64,000 bases of DNA, taken from NCBI GenBank assembly GCA_904420015.1, contig CAJFTS010000038.1, positions 1-64,000 of the forward strand. The letters are read 5' to 3'. Numbering within the stretch: position 1 is the first letter of the stretch; each line of letters opens with the position of its first letter. The stretch is from an uncultured Clostridia bacterium (GTDB lineage Bacteria; Bacillota; Clostridia; Oscillospirales; Acutalibacteraceae). Under the pieces are notes generated by a model. The model searched no databases. It was not told the origin of the DNA and saw only the letters and a program-made list of their open reading frames with translations. Shown here one piece after another: positions 22,781-31,552 of this stretch. The position numbers were made by a program, and so were the translations under genes.

Positions 22781-24653
22781 GGTTTTCTCCTTTCCCAGCC
22801 AGCCAGATAAGCAGCACCGACACATCCGCAGGGCTGACCCCCGAAATCCGGGAAGCCTGCCCCACCGAACGGGGCGCCACCTGATTGAGCTTTTCCTGAG
22901 CCTCCAGCCGCAGGCCGGTAATGGTCCGGTAATCCAGGTCAGGCGGCAGCTTCTTTCCTTCCAGCCGGCGCATTTCTTCGATCTGCGCCATCTGCCGCCG
23001 GATGTAGCCTTGGTATTTGATCTCTACCTCGCACACCTCAAAAATCTCCCTAGGAAGCGCAGGCCGCTCCCTGTCCACCGGGGCCAACGCCTCATAGTTC
23101 AGCTGAGGCCGCTTGAGCAGGTCGGAAAGGCGGACGCCGGTTCCCACCGGCGATGTTTCATGTGAAACAAGGAGGGCGTTGAGCGCATCGGTGGGCGGCA
23201 GAATGGTGTTTTCCACCCGGCGCAGCTCCTGCCGCTTTCTTTCCTGCTTCTCCTGGAACCGTTTCCACCGTTCCTCGGAAATCAGGCCGATTTCCCATCC
23301 AAGGGGAGTCAGCCGCTCGTCGGCGTTGTCCTGGCGCAGGACCAGCCGGTATTCCGAACGGGAGGTCATCATCCGGTAGGGGTCGGAGCAGCCTTTGGTC
23401 ACCAGATCGTCGATCAAGGTCCCAATATAAGAGGAAGCCCGGTCCAGCAGGAAGGGCTCCTTCCCCAAGACCCGCCGGGCCGCGTTGATCCCCGCAACCA
23501 GGCCCTGGGCCGCCGCCTCTTCATACCCGGAGGAGCCGTTGAACTGCCCGGCGCCGAACAGACCCGGCCATTTCTTGCATTCCAGGGTGGCGTCCAGCTG
23601 CTGCGGGTCGCAGCAGTCGTACTCAATGGCATAGGCGGTGCGCATAATCTGTACCCGCTCCAGGCCCGGGATGGTGCGCAGAAACTGAAGCTGCACCTCC
23701 TCCGGCAGGGAGGAGGACATCCCCTGCAAATAAAGCTCTTCCGTGTGCAGGCCGCAAGGCTCGATAAACAGCTGATGCCGTTCCTTTTCGGAAAACCGGA
23801 CGATCTTATCCTCAATGGAAGGGCAGTACCGGGGCCCCACCCCTTCAATCTTTCCCGAATAGAGGGGGGAACGATGCAGGTTCTCCAAAATCACCTGCTT
23901 GGTTTTCTCATTGGTCCAGCTGATATGGCAAACCGCCCGGTTCTCCCCAGGATGGCTGGTTTCAAAGGAAAAGGGAGTGACCGGATCGTCCCCTTCCTGC
24001 ACCTCCAGCCGATCTAAGTCGACGCTTCTGCGGTGAACCCGGGCGGGGGTGCCGGTTTTAAACCGCCGCAGGGTGATGCCCAGGCGGCGGATGGCCCCGC
24101 TCAGCTGGGTGGCGGCAAACATCCCGTCCGGCCCGCCCTCATAGCTGACCTCTCCCACAAAGATCCGGCCGCCCAGGAAGGTCCCGGTTGCCAAAACGAC
24201 GGCCTTTGCCTCATAAACGGCCCCCAGCCGGGTGACCACCTCCCATTTCTCCCCCTTCGGCCGCAAATCCACCAGCTCCGCCTGCCGCAGGTCAAGGTTC
24301 TCCTGCTCCTCCAAGGTCTGCTTCATCCGACCCGCATAGGCCCGCCGGTCAATCTGGGCGCGCAGGCTATGGACGGCCGGGCCCTTACCCCGGTTGAGCA
24401 TCCGGCTTTGAATGAAGCACGCATCCGCCGCCTTGCCCATTTCTCCTCCCAGCGCGTCGATCTCCCGTACCAGATGGCCCTTTGCCGTCCCGCCGATGGA
24501 CGGGTTGCAGGGCAGATTCCCTACCCAATCCAGATTGATGGTAAAGACAGCCGTGCGCACCCCCAGCCGGGCGGCGGCCAAGGCCGCCTCAATCCCGGCG
24601 TGGCCGGCGCCGACCACCACCACGTCGTATTTCCCTGCCAGATATTCCTGCAT
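22764..24653 (-). CDS. mnmG: tRNA uridine-5-carboxymethylaminomethyl modification enzyme MnmG
   Basis: FAD protein that with MnmE forms the cmnm5U34 modification of tRNA anticodons. 629 aa, normal length. The FAD-binding N-terminus VVVGAGHAGIEAALAAARLG, catalytic-region PCNPSIGGTAKGHLVREIDALGG, ATGTFLGGRI and TKGCSDPYRMMTSRSEYRL are conserved. The start was set at the ATG at 24653, with GGGAGTTATCAGCC upstream; the ORF extends 17 residues further without conservation. Codons for LLVSHETS contain the third parS site. It has its own promoter and is separated from mnmE by a GNAT gene. Confidence 0.96.
   Translation of the reverse strand: MQEYLAGKYDVVVVGAGHAGIEAALAAARLGVRTAVFTINLDWVGNLPCNPSIGGTAKGHLVREIDALGGEMGKAADACFIQSRMLNRGKGPAVHSLRAQIDRRAYAGRMKQTLEEQENLDLRQAELVDLRPKGEKWEVVTRLGAVYEAKAVVLATGTFLGGRIFVGEVSYEGGPDGMFAATQLSGAIRRLGITLRRFKTGTPARVHRRSVDLDRLEVQEGDDPVTPFSFETSHPGENRAVCHISWTNEKTKQVILENLHRSPLYSGKIEGVGPRYCPSIEDKIVRFSEKERHQLFIEPCGLHTEELYLQGMSSSLPEEVQLQFLRTIPGLERVQIMRTAYAIEYDCCDPQQLDATLECKKWPGLFGAGQFNGSSGYEEAAAQGLVAGINAARRVLGKEPFLLDRASSYIGTLIDDLVTKGCSDPYRMMTSRSEYRLVLRQDNADERLTPLGWEIGLISEERWKRFQEKQERKRQELRRVENTILPPTDALNALLVSHETSPVGTGVRLSDLLKRPQLNYEALAPVDRERPALPREIFEVCEVEIKYQGYIRRQMAQIEEMRRLEGKKLPPDLDYRTITGLRLEAQEKLNQVAPRSVGQASRISGVSPADVSVLLIWLAGKGENHGNHS
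23154..23169. promoter_or_regulatory. parS centromere site 3, inside mnmG
   Basis: TGTTTCATGTGAAACA, identical to site 2 and again encoding V-S-H-E-T in frame. Confidence 0.92.
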
Positions 24654-24754
24654 GGCTGATAACTCCCATTCCGCCGCCCCAATGTCCGGCGGCAATCCTC
24701 TCACAAAAGCGACCGGGGTTTCGCCCGGCCGCCCGCTCTATGCTGTAACATCTT

Positions 24755-24784
24755 ATTTTACCATAGGAAGAACCCTCTTCGCAA
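24755..24784 (-). promoter_or_regulatory. Promoter of mnmG-rsmG
   Basis: Minus strand TTGCGA, 18-nt spacer, TAAAAT, about 100 nt before mnmG. Upstream of it, 24785-25127 holds a GTTTTCCAC/GTGGAAAAC inverted pair (24814-24847) and otherwise nothing recognisable. Confidence 0.62.
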
Positions 24785-25129
24785 GCGGGGCAAAAGGGTA
24801 AGCAAAGACGCTAGTTTTCCACCGGTTTCCTCTTTTTAGTGGAAAACTTTTCGCCGCCGGCAATCAGAACCAGCCCATAGACGGGAGCAAAAGGGAGGGC
24901 CGGGCAGGCTGTCCCTAAAAAGGGCGCCGGAGGCTTCCCGGCCCATCCCCTGCCCTGCCAACCCATATTCCCCTCGATTTGGGCTGGACAAAGGCGGAGG
25001 ATACCTCCTCTATCCTAATTCCAAATGGACACCAAAGCAGAAGGGGGATTCTTCCGATGACAGCGCGCTACGACCGGAAAGATACCGCAAAGGCGTTCTC
25101 TCCCTCCCCTGCTCGGCTGCCGCCGGCAA

Positions 25130-25165
25130 AAAGAAAACCGGGCTGAAACCCAGCCCGGTCTTTTC
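25130..25165 (-). terminator. Terminator after the GNAT gene
   Basis: ACCGGGCT/AGCCCGGT stem followed on the minus strand by TTTTCTTTTT. Confidence 0.88.
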
Positions 25166-25170
25166 CCTTG

Positions 25171-25737
25171 TTATTCGGTTTCTTCCTTCACGCAATAAAA
25201 CCGCCGGCGAATGCAAGCACTTGCCGGGGTTCCATATGCCTGCCAAACTACTTCTTGTATATTTTCTGGCGGTTGCTCCCCACAGTACATTAAATGCATC
25301 GGCTGTCCCACCAGCCAATATTTAACCGGCAGCCGGACATAGCCCGCCCGCTCATAAAAGCGGATCCGCCGTTCCCGGATTTCTTTCTCCTGCTGTGTTT
25401 TCGCAATGGCCGGGTCCTCTACCTCAATGATGAGCCCCTTGCTGTCCTGATACCGCTCCTTAAGCGCCGCAAGCATCCGGCTACCGGTTCCTTTGCCGCG
25501 CCCTGCCGCATCCACCGCTAAAAACATCAAAAAGGCATAGCCGCTTGGCAGGTTCACCGACATCACCGCATAGGCGAGCAGCTGCTCCCCTTCATACAGG
25601 CCCACGCACTCCCACAAGCCATGGCGAATGCGGTTGCGGAACACGCCCCGGCTCGGCCGCTCGATCCGGGGGAAGTCCTTGGTAATCCGTTCGAAAATGG
25701 GGTTGAATTCCTTTCTTTCTATCACACGAAGTTCCAT
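25171..25737 (-). CDS. GNAT family N-acetyltransferase
   Basis: Acetyl-CoA-dependent acyltransferase of unknown substrate. 188 aa. The GNAT core shows beta-strand LLAYAVMSVNLPSGYAFLMFLAV, then the acetyl-CoA pyrophosphate loop AAGRGKGTGSRML, and a later YERAGYVRLPVKYW block. The ATG at 25737 follows AGGAGAGGCTGGA. It sits 46 nt after mnmE on the same strand and is followed by a strong terminator, so it is probably the last gene of the rpmH-to-mnmE run. It separates mnmE from mnmG, which are usually adjacent, and so is likely a lineage-specific insertion. Confidence 0.85.
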   Translation of the reverse strand: MELRVIERKEFNPIFERITKDFPRIERPSRGVFRNRIRHGLWECVGLYEGEQLLAYAVMSVNLPSGYAFLMFLAVDAAGRGKGTGSRMLAALKERYQDSKGLIIEVEDPAIAKTQQEKEIRERRIRFYERAGYVRLPVKYWLVGQPMHLMYCGEQPPENIQEVVWQAYGTPASACIRRRFYCVKEETE

Positions 25738-25783
25738 TCCAGCCTCTCCTTTTTTCCACACGGTCGTCCTATTTTGTGGAAAA

Positions 25784-27163
25784 CTATTTCCCCACGCAGA
25801 ATCGGGCGAACACCTCGTCGAGAACCGCGTCGGTCACCCGTTCTCCCGTCAGCTCCAGCAAGGCCGCCGCCGCGTCGTCCAGCGCCACCGACACCGCATC
25901 CAGCGTCATTCCGGCCCGTATCGCCTCCGCCGCCTGCCCGACCCCCTCCCGGGCCCGCAGCGCGCAGGCCTTCTGCCGCTCGGTGGCCAGCATACCCGCC
26001 GCCGGATCAATCTCACCCGTGCCCAGCGCCGTTTCCACCGCTTTTGTCAAGGCGTCATAGCCCTGTCCGGTAGCGGCCGACAGCTCTACCACCTGGGAGA
26101 CGGCGGCACGGATCTCCTCCTCCTCGATCCTTCCCGGCAGATCGGTTTTGTTGAGAACCGCCACCGCCCGGCTCCCTTTGAGCTCCTGCAAGAGACTGCG
26201 ATCCTCTTCGCTGAGGGGCGCGGAGGTGTCGAACACCGCTAAAACCAGGCCCGCTCTCTTCAAACGCTCCCGGGTCCGGGCCACCCCGGCCGCCTCCACC
26301 GGGTTTTCCGTTTCCCGCAGGCCCGCCGTATCCGCCAGCCGCAGCACCACGTCGCCCAGCCGCACCGTCTCCTCCACCACGTCCCGGGTGGTTCCCGGAA
26401 TATCGGTGACGATAGAGCGCTCACACCCGGACAGCAGATTCATCAAGGTGGATTTTCCCACATTTGGCCGCCCTGCCAAAACCGTTTCCACCCCTTCCCG
26501 GATGATGCGGCCCTGCTCAAAGCCTGCAAGCAACCGGTCCAGCTCCCCTTGGACGGCGGCCAGCTCCCTTTCCAGCGCCTGGGGTTCCAGGGCGGGAATA
26601 TCGTCCTCCGGGTAGTCCACCCAGGCGGCCAGGTGGGCGGACAAGGAGAGGATGGTTTCCTTGACGGCGTCGATCCTCCGGCCCAGCGCGCCGTCCTTTG
26701 CCGCCAAGGCAGCGGCGGCGGCCTGCTTCCCTTGGGCGCCGATCAGATCCATGACCGCTTCCGCACCGGTCAGCGACAGCTTTCCGTTTAGAAAGGCCCT
26801 GCGGGTAAACTCCCCCGGCTCCGCCGGCTGTGCACCGGCCCGGAGGACGGCGGCCAACAGGCGCTTGACCAAAAACAAGCCCCCATGGCAGGAGAGCTCC
26901 ACCACGTCCTCACCGGTATAGCTTTTGGGCTGCGAAAACACCAGGGCCACCGCTTCGTCAAACTCCCCTTCCCCGTCGGCCACCCGGCCGAATAAAGCGG
27001 TATATCCCTTTGCCTCCTCGATGGATTTGCCGCCCGACGGACGAAACACCCTGGAGGCAACCCGGCGGGCATCCGTTCCGGAAATCCGCACAATGCCGAT
27101 GCCGCCCGCCGCCTGGGGGGTGGAGATCGCCGCAATAGTCCGATCGCTGTTTGCCATGACCAC
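25784..27163 (-). CDS. mnmE: tRNA modification GTPase MnmE
   Basis: GTPase partner of MnmG in cmnm5U34 synthesis, with folate-binding N-domain, helical domain and inserted G domain. 459 aa. N-domain DTIAAISTP-like start (RTIAAISTPQAAGGIGIVRI), G1 GRPNVGKSTLMN, G2 region DIPGTTRD, G3 DTAG, G4 NKTD, and the invariant C-terminal FCVGK Cys motif are all present. The GTG at 27163 is chosen because AAGGAGG sits six bases before it; an ATG two codons downstream is the alternative. The gene follows jag across an attenuator-like hairpin. Confidence 0.96.
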   Translation of the reverse strand: MVMANSDRTIAAISTPQAAGGIGIVRISGTDARRVASRVFRPSGGKSIEEAKGYTALFGRVADGEGEFDEAVALVFSQPKSYTGEDVVELSCHGGLFLVKRLLAAVLRAGAQPAEPGEFTRRAFLNGKLSLTGAEAVMDLIGAQGKQAAAAALAAKDGALGRRIDAVKETILSLSAHLAAWVDYPEDDIPALEPQALERELAAVQGELDRLLAGFEQGRIIREGVETVLAGRPNVGKSTLMNLLSGCERSIVTDIPGTTRDVVEETVRLGDVVLRLADTAGLRETENPVEAAGVARTRERLKRAGLVLAVFDTSAPLSEEDRSLLQELKGSRAVAVLNKTDLPGRIEEEEIRAAVSQVVELSAATGQGYDALTKAVETALGTGEIDPAAGMLATERQKACALRAREGVGQAAEAIRAGMTLDAVSVALDDAAAALLELTGERVTDAVLDEVFARFCVGK

Positions 27164-27175
27164 GCTTCACCTCCT

Positions 27176-27212
27176 TTTTAAAAAGGCGGCAAAGGATCGC
27201 TCCTCTGCCGCC
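27176..27212 (-). terminator. Terminator/attenuator-like hairpin between jag and mnmE
   Basis: GGCGGCAGAGGA/TCCTTTGCCGCC stem followed by TTTTT on the minus strand. The mnmE ribosome binding site (AAAAAGGAGG) begins right after the T run, so termination here would tune mnmE expression. Confidence 0.75.
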
Positions 27213-27219
27213 CTGTCTC

Positions 27220-28056
27220 TTATTTCTTCGGTTCGATCTTCCCGTAAAGAGGAACCTCCGGCTTTTCATTCTGTGGAACCACGATTTCCTTGTCCACCGG
27301 GGCCCCGGCAACCCTATACTCCCCATCCCTGCGGGCGGGAGGACGCTTGCCGCGGGGCTTTCCCCGGTACCCGTCCCGGCGGGGCGGGCGGTTCTGGCCG
27401 CCGTTCCCTTCCCGCTTCGGCGCTGCCGCGCCTTTTTCCGGGCCAATGATGACATGGCGGGCCGATTCGTCCCCTTCGCTCCAGGAGGTAGCGCCGCGGA
27501 TCCCCTGGACCGCCGTATGGATGATCCGCCGTTCATAGGGGTTCATCGGCTCCAGCGACACGCTGCGTCCGGTTTTGACCGCCTGCATCGCCATCCGGCG
27601 GGCAAGGGCCGTCAGCGTCTGCTCCCGTTTCTCCCGGTAGTTGCCGGAATTGATGGTAATGCGGTAATAGCTTTCGGTGTTGCGGTTGGCCACCAGGCCC
27701 GCCAGGTATTGCAGCGCATCCAGCGTTTCTCCCCGGCGTCCGATCAAAAAGCCGATGTCGTCTCCCGAAATGGTGAATACGGCGCCGTTTTCCGTCTCCT
27801 CCACCTTCAAATCCGGCTCGATTACGCCCATCTGCTCAAAAATACCGGTCAGATAATTCTGCGCAATGGTCAGAGGAGTTTCCTCCACATAGATGCGCAC
27901 CCGGGCCGGCGCGCCGCCGAAAAGGCCAAGGGTCTTTTTTACCGGCAGGTTGAGAATTTCCGTCTTTACATCGTCCCGGCTCATGCCGAGCTGACGGCAC
28001 CCGTCGTCAATTGCCGCATCGACGGAAGGGCCTGTTCCAATTGCTTCTTTGATCAT
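27220..28056 (-). CDS. jag: RNA-binding protein Jag/KhpB
   Basis: Cytosolic RNA-binding protein (Jag_N, KH and R3H domains) linked to cell-wall and division control in Firmicutes. 278 aa. Jag_N covers about residues 2-52 (VKKTLGLFGGAPARVRI). The KH domain carries ISGDDIGFLIGRRGETLDAL. The R3H domain is around ARRMAMQAVKTGRSVSLEPM. A C-terminal basic, Arg/Gly/Pro-rich tail (about 205-278, NRPPRRDGYRGKPRGKRPPA) is longer than usual and likely disordered and RNA-contacting. The ATG at 28056 follows GGGAGG. It lies 24 nt after yidC in the conserved order. Confidence 0.95.
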   Translation of the reverse strand: MIKEAIGTGPSVDAAIDDGCRQLGMSRDDVKTEILNLPVKKTLGLFGGAPARVRIYVEETPLTIAQNYLTGIFEQMGVIEPDLKVEETENGAVFTISGDDIGFLIGRRGETLDALQYLAGLVANRNTESYYRITINSGNYREKREQTLTALARRMAMQAVKTGRSVSLEPMNPYERRIIHTAVQGIRGATSWSEGDESARHVIIGPEKGAAAPKREGNGGQNRPPRRDGYRGKPRGKRPPARRDGEYRVAGAPVDKEIVVPQNEKPEVPLYGKIEPKK

Positions 28057-28080
28057 GATATACACCTCCCGGGCGCGCCC

Positions 28081-28977
28081 TTACTGGCCTCGCCCGTCTT
28101 TGATTTGCTTCTCCTTAAGAAGCCGCCCCTTCGCCAGCCGGAACTCATTGCGTGCATTGATCCGGCCGGGGCTGTAAATGGTGGAAGTCACACAGGTCTG
28201 CAAAATTGCCACCAAGCTGCCGCATGCCCAGTAGAAGCCGACGCCGCCGGGCACCGAGAAGGCGATAAAGAAGAAAATTAACGGCATCACGATAATCATC
28301 AAAAAGCTCTTCGTCACCGGCATGCCGTTGCGCTTATTGAAGTAATTCATGACGAAGACCTGAAGAATTTGGAACACCACCGACGCAATCGGGATCAGCC
28401 AAAGCCAGCTGAACTGCGAAAAGCTGGGGGTCTCCCCTAAATTCATAATGCCGAACAAATTCATGTCCATGTTTTGTACGCCGTAATTGGCAAGCTCCGG
28501 AACCTGCTGTACCACGGTATCGTACTGATTGATGACATGCAGCTGAGCGTACATGTCGTTGGCGGAGATATTGCTCAGCGCCGCCACCGCCCGGTTAATC
28601 ACTTCCTGCGGGACATGCAGAATGTAGGTCAGCGGCTTATAGATGACATAGATCAGACCATACAAAATGGGAAGCTGAATGAGAAGCGGAAGACACCCGC
28701 TCATGGGGTTCATCTTTTCCTCCGCATAAAGCTTTTGCAGCTCTTCCCTCTGCTTTTCCTTGTCCGACGCATATTTCTGCTGGATTTCTTTTACCTTGCC
28801 CTGCATGGCCGAGGATTTGACCATGGACCGCTGCTGCTTGATGTTGAGAGGAAAGAGGAGCAAACGGGTCAAAATGGTAAAGATAAACAAGGCAAGGGGG
28901 AAGCTCTGCACCACCAAGTAGCAGAACTCCATAATATAGCCGAGCGGCGTGGAGATAATTGTTTCCAGAAAATTCAA
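28081..28977 (-). CDS. yidC: Membrane protein insertase YidC/Oxa1
   Basis: Inserts proteins into the cytoplasmic membrane, alone or with SecYEG. 298 aa with about five transmembrane segments. The conserved Arg of the hydrophilic groove is in ILTRLLLFPLNIKQQRS, and the cytosolic hairpin is KVKEIQQKYASDKEKQREEL. NPMSGCLPLLIQLPILYGL is the family signature. No lipoprotein Cys or signal sequence is visible. The ORF track starts at a TTG overlapping the ribosome binding site; the TTG at 28977, eight bases after GGAGG, is preferred. In rpmH-rnpA-yidD-yidC-jag order. Confidence 0.94.
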   Translation of the reverse strand: MNFLETIISTPLGYIMEFCYLVVQSFPLALFIFTILTRLLLFPLNIKQQRSMVKSSAMQGKVKEIQQKYASDKEKQREELQKLYAEEKMNPMSGCLPLLIQLPILYGLIYVIYKPLTYILHVPQEVINRAVAALSNISANDMYAQLHVINQYDTVVQQVPELANYGVQNMDMNLFGIMNLGETPSFSQFSWLWLIPIASVVFQILQVFVMNYFNKRNGMPVTKSFLMIIVMPLIFFFIAFSVPGGVGFYWACGSLVAILQTCVTSTIYSPGRINARNEFRLAKGRLLKEKQIKDGRGQ

Positions 28978-29003
28978 TGGCACTTCCTCCAAAATCTAAC
29001 GCG

Positions 29004-29222
29004 TCATTTTCGCGGCGGAACCGGATCGTATCCGCCCTCATGAAACGGATGGCATTTACAAATGCGCTTGACCGCCAGCCATCCGCCCTTGAAGAATCCA
29101 AACCGCTCGATTGCCGTCAGCGCGTACTTCGAACAGGTTGGGTAAAACCGGCACGCGGGCGGCAGATGGGGAGAAATAAATCTCCGGTAAAACTTAATCG
29201 GATAAATCAGCAGGTATTTCAT
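29004..29222 (-). CDS. yidD: Membrane protein insertion efficiency factor YidD
   Basis: Small membrane-associated protein (72 aa) assisting YidC-dependent insertion. It has the DUF37 signature [20 protein letters not shown] with conserved Cys, then [14 protein letters not shown]. The N-terminus ([13 protein letters not shown]) forms an amphipathic helix. Its ATG overlaps the rnpA stop (ATGA), so it is coupled to rnpA. Confidence 0.95.
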   Translation of the reverse strand: MKYLLIYPIKFYRRFISPHLPPACRFYPTCSKYALTAIERFGFFKGGWLAVKRICKCHPFHEGGYDPVPPRK

Positions 29223-29560
29223 TGGATCACACCTAAGACCTTCAGCTGCCTCTTCATAACCGGCAGAAGATCCGTCGACTTGACATACGGGGTCTTTCCC
29301 CGGGCCACGAAAATCACGTCCACATTTTGCTCCACCGGCTCTCCCAGCAACCGGTACGCCTCCCGGATCACCCGGCGGGCCCGGTTGCGCCGAACCGCCT
29401 TTCCCACCTTCTTGCTCACGGTGATGCCGATGCGGGGGCGGCGAACCCGGTTTTTACAGACATAGGTCACCAGAAGAGGACCTGCCTGCACCTTTCCCCT
29501 GGCGTAGATGCGCCGAAAATCATTGTTGCGGTTGAGCGCTTCGTATTGCACTGGTTTCAT
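29219..29560 (-). CDS. rnpA: Ribonuclease P protein component
   Basis: Protein subunit of RNase P, which trims tRNA 5' leaders. 113 aa, basic. It has the conserved [15 protein letters not shown] start and the RNR signature in [20 protein letters not shown]. The start at the ATG at 29560 gives the family length; the longer ORF adds 37 residues lacking conservation and runs back into the intergenic hairpin. The ribosome binding site is only GGGAAAGG. Second gene after rpmH in the standard operon. Confidence 0.95.
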   Translation of the reverse strand: MKPVQYEALNRNNDFRRIYARGKVQAGPLLVTYVCKNRVRRPRIGITVSKKVGKAVRRNRARRVIREAYRLLGEPVEQNVDVIFVARGKTPYVKSTDLLPVMKRQLKVLGVIQ

Positions 29561-29583
29561 GCCTTTCCCACGGAGAAACCGGG

Positions 29584-29616
29584 ATGAAAAAGAAAGGCCA
29601 CTCGCCGTGGCCTTTT
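29584..29616 (-). terminator. Intercistronic hairpin between rpmH and rnpA
   Basis: AAAGGCCAC/GTGGCCTTT stem followed on the minus strand by TTTCTTTTTC. A partial terminator here would make rpmH more abundant than rnpA. Confidence 0.72.
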
Positions 29617-29762
29617 CCGCTTCTTTCGCGAGCTGCCGAAAGCGAACTCCCCGTTTTCTTCTGTTTTTCATTCCGGTGCGCTTCGGCCGCGCCGGAATCC
29701 TCCCGCCCGGCCTTCCTTCTTCAAAGGGGCCGAAAGGGTACGCCGGCGCAAAAAAGCCGCCC

Positions 29763-29897
29763 TTAATGGGTCAGGCGCTTTCTTCCCTTCGCTCTGCGGC
29801 GGGCCAGGACTTTCCGCCCGTTGCGGTCGGCCATTCTCTTACGAAAACCATGCTCTTTCTTGCGATGGATTTTCTTCGGCTGATACGTTCTAAGCAT
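29763..29897 (-). CDS. rpmH: 50S ribosomal protein L34
   Basis: Ribosomal large-subunit protein, 44 aa, too short for the ORF track. The minus-strand translation starts [20 protein letters not shown] and ends [13 protein letters not shown], matching L34 throughout. The ATG follows AAAGGAGGTTTTTCAT. First gene of the leftward rpmH-rnpA-yidD-yidC-jag-mnmE run, with its own consensus promoter, 305 nt from the divergent dnaA. Confidence 0.97.
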   Translation of the reverse strand: MLRTYQPKKIHRKKEHGFRKRMADRNGRKVLARRRAKGRKRLTH

Positions 29898-29936
29898 ATG
29901 AAAAACCTCCTTTCAAGGTATAACTTGCAGTTTCTC

Positions 29937-29966
29937 ATTATATCTTAGAAACGCGCGGAATGTCAA
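29937..29966 (-). promoter_or_regulatory. rpmH promoter
   Basis: Minus strand TTGACA, 18-nt spacer, TATAAT, about 40 nt before rpmH. Confidence 0.85.
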
Positions 29967-29978
29967 CACCTTTTTGGC

Positions 29979-30005
29979 CCAAACCCGTGATTTCAGCGGG
30001 TTTGG
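29979..30005. repeat. Inverted repeat in the rpmH-dnaA intergenic region
   Basis: CCAAACCCG and CGGGTTTGG with an 9-nt loop, followed by a second small CGGG/CCCG hairpin. No DnaA-box-like sequence was seen in 29898-30202, so this side of dnaA does not look like the unwinding site. Confidence 0.5.
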
Positions 30006-30127
30006 CGGGCGTTTTTCCCGCCTCCTTTTCCTTTCCGGTCCCCGCCGCAACCCTTTCCCCTAATTTCGCCCCTCTCTTCAAGCTTTTCCCTATACATTAT
30101 AACATATGGTTTTATTGCGTGAATCGA

Positions 30128-30156
30128 TTGCTATAAAGCGCCGATTGTGCTATAAT
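30128..30156 (+). promoter_or_regulatory. dnaA promoter
   Basis: TTGCTA, 17-nt spacer, TATAAT, 46 nt before the dnaA start. Confidence 0.78.
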
Positions 30157-30202
30157 GAACGGTACTTAAATTCAATATTACTAGCGTACCGGAGGCACAT
30201 TC

Positions 30203-31552
30203 ATGGAATCATTTATCGACGCTTGGAGCAGTGTTTCAGACTACTGCCGCCGCAACATGCACGAGGTTGCGTTTAACGTCTGGATCAAAAAAATCAAACC
30301 CGTGGGGTTTCAGGACGGCAACGTAGTGGTTTCCGTACGCACCCCTTTTCAGAAGGAGATCATTGAGAAAAACTATCTCAACCTTCTCAACACCGCTTTT
30401 GAAGATACGCTTGGTTTCTGCCCTCCCATCGTGATTGTCACCGAGCAGGAGAGCGACCAGCCGGAACAGGTGGCCCCCTCGGTGGTAAACCCCATTTCAG
30501 AGGACAAGCCGCCGAAAACCTTTGAATACTCCTTCGACGACTTTATCGTCGGTTCCTCCAACAAATTCGCCTTCGCCGCCTGTCAGGCGGTAGCGTCCAA
30601 TCCTGCGGGCAGCGAGGGGTCCTCGGGCACCATTTACAACCCTCTCTTTATCTACGGCCCTTCCGGCCTTGGAAAAACCCATCTTCTCTACGCCATTTGC
30701 AACGAAATACGAAAATCCCGCCCGGGGCTGAGTATGATCTACATCAAGGGCGACGACTTCACCAACCAGCTGGTCAACGCCATTAAGGAACGCAGCACGG
30801 CGGCATTCCAAAACAAATACCGCAACGTGGACGTGCTGCTGATGGACGACATCCAGTTCATCGGCGGCAAGACCCAGACCCAGGAGGAATTTTTCCACAC
30901 CTTCGACACCCTTTACCGAAACGGCAAGCAGATCGTACTGGCCAGCGACCGGCCCCCCAAGGAAATCCATCCGCTGGAGGAACGGCTGCGCACCCGGTTT
31001 GAATGGGGGCTGTTGGCGGACATCCAGCCGCCGGACCTGGAAACCCGCATCGCCATTGTCAAAACCAAGGCGGACCTGCTGGAATTCCACATTCCCGACG
31101 AGGTATCCATGTACATTGCCAACCGCCTGAAAACCAACATCCGGCAGCTGGAAGGGGTAGTCAAGAAAATGAAAGCCTACCACCAGCTGACCGGGGAAGG
31201 CCCCTCCATGATGATGGCCCAAAGCGCCATCCGGGACGTGCTCAACGACGACCAGCCGCTGCCGGTCACCATCAGCCGGATTATCGAGGAGGTCTCCCGT
31301 TCCTTCATGGTCACGCCGGAGGAGATCAAATCCAACAAACGGTCGGCACAAATCTCCAACGCCCGGCAGACGGCCATCTACATCGTGCGGAAAATCACCC
31401 AGATGTCCCAATCTCAGATCGGCGAGGAATTCGGCGGCCGGGACCATTCCACCATCAACTACGCCATCAAGACGGTGGAGGAAAATATGCAGCGGGACCC
31501 GTCCTATCGAAACACCATCGAAGATATCCTGAAAAACGTCAAGGAACGATAA
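30203..31552 (+). CDS. dnaA: Chromosomal replication initiator DnaA
   Basis: AAA+ initiator that binds oriC and opens the duplex. 449 aa. Domain I (about residues 1-85) is followed by a short linker. The AAA+ core has Walker A YGPSGLGKTHLL and Walker B DVLLMDDIQFI, with the arginine-finger region nearby. C-terminal domain IV carries the DnaA signature around EFGGRDHSTINYAIK. The ATG follows ACCGGAGGCACATTC. First gene of the rightward dnaA-dnaN-yaaA-recF-remB-gyrB run, with oriC immediately downstream. Confidence 0.98.
   Translation: MESFIDAWSSVSDYCRRNMHEVAFNVWIKKIKPVGFQDGNVVVSVRTPFQKEIIEKNYLNLLNTAFEDTLGFCPPIVIVTEQESDQPEQVAPSVVNPISEDKPPKTFEYSFDDFIVGSSNKFAFAACQAVASNPAGSEGSSGTIYNPLFIYGPSGLGKTHLLYAICNEIRKSRPGLSMIYIKGDDFTNQLVNAIKERSTAAFQNKYRNVDVLLMDDIQFIGGKTQTQEEFFHTFDTLYRNGKQIVLASDRPPKEIHPLEERLRTRFEWGLLADIQPPDLETRIAIVKTKADLLEFHIPDEVSMYIANRLKTNIRQLEGVVKKMKAYHQLTGEGPSMMMAQSAIRDVLNDDQPLPVTISRIIEEVSRSFMVTPEEIKSNKRSAQISNARQTAIYIVRKITQMSQSQIGEEFGGRDHSTINYAIKTVEENMQRDPSYRNTIEDILKNVKER

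Noticed and set aside
29571-29671. Longer N-terminus of RnpA
   Set aside because: It lacks conservation and runs through the rpmH-rnpA hairpin; the ATG at 29560 gives the normal family length.
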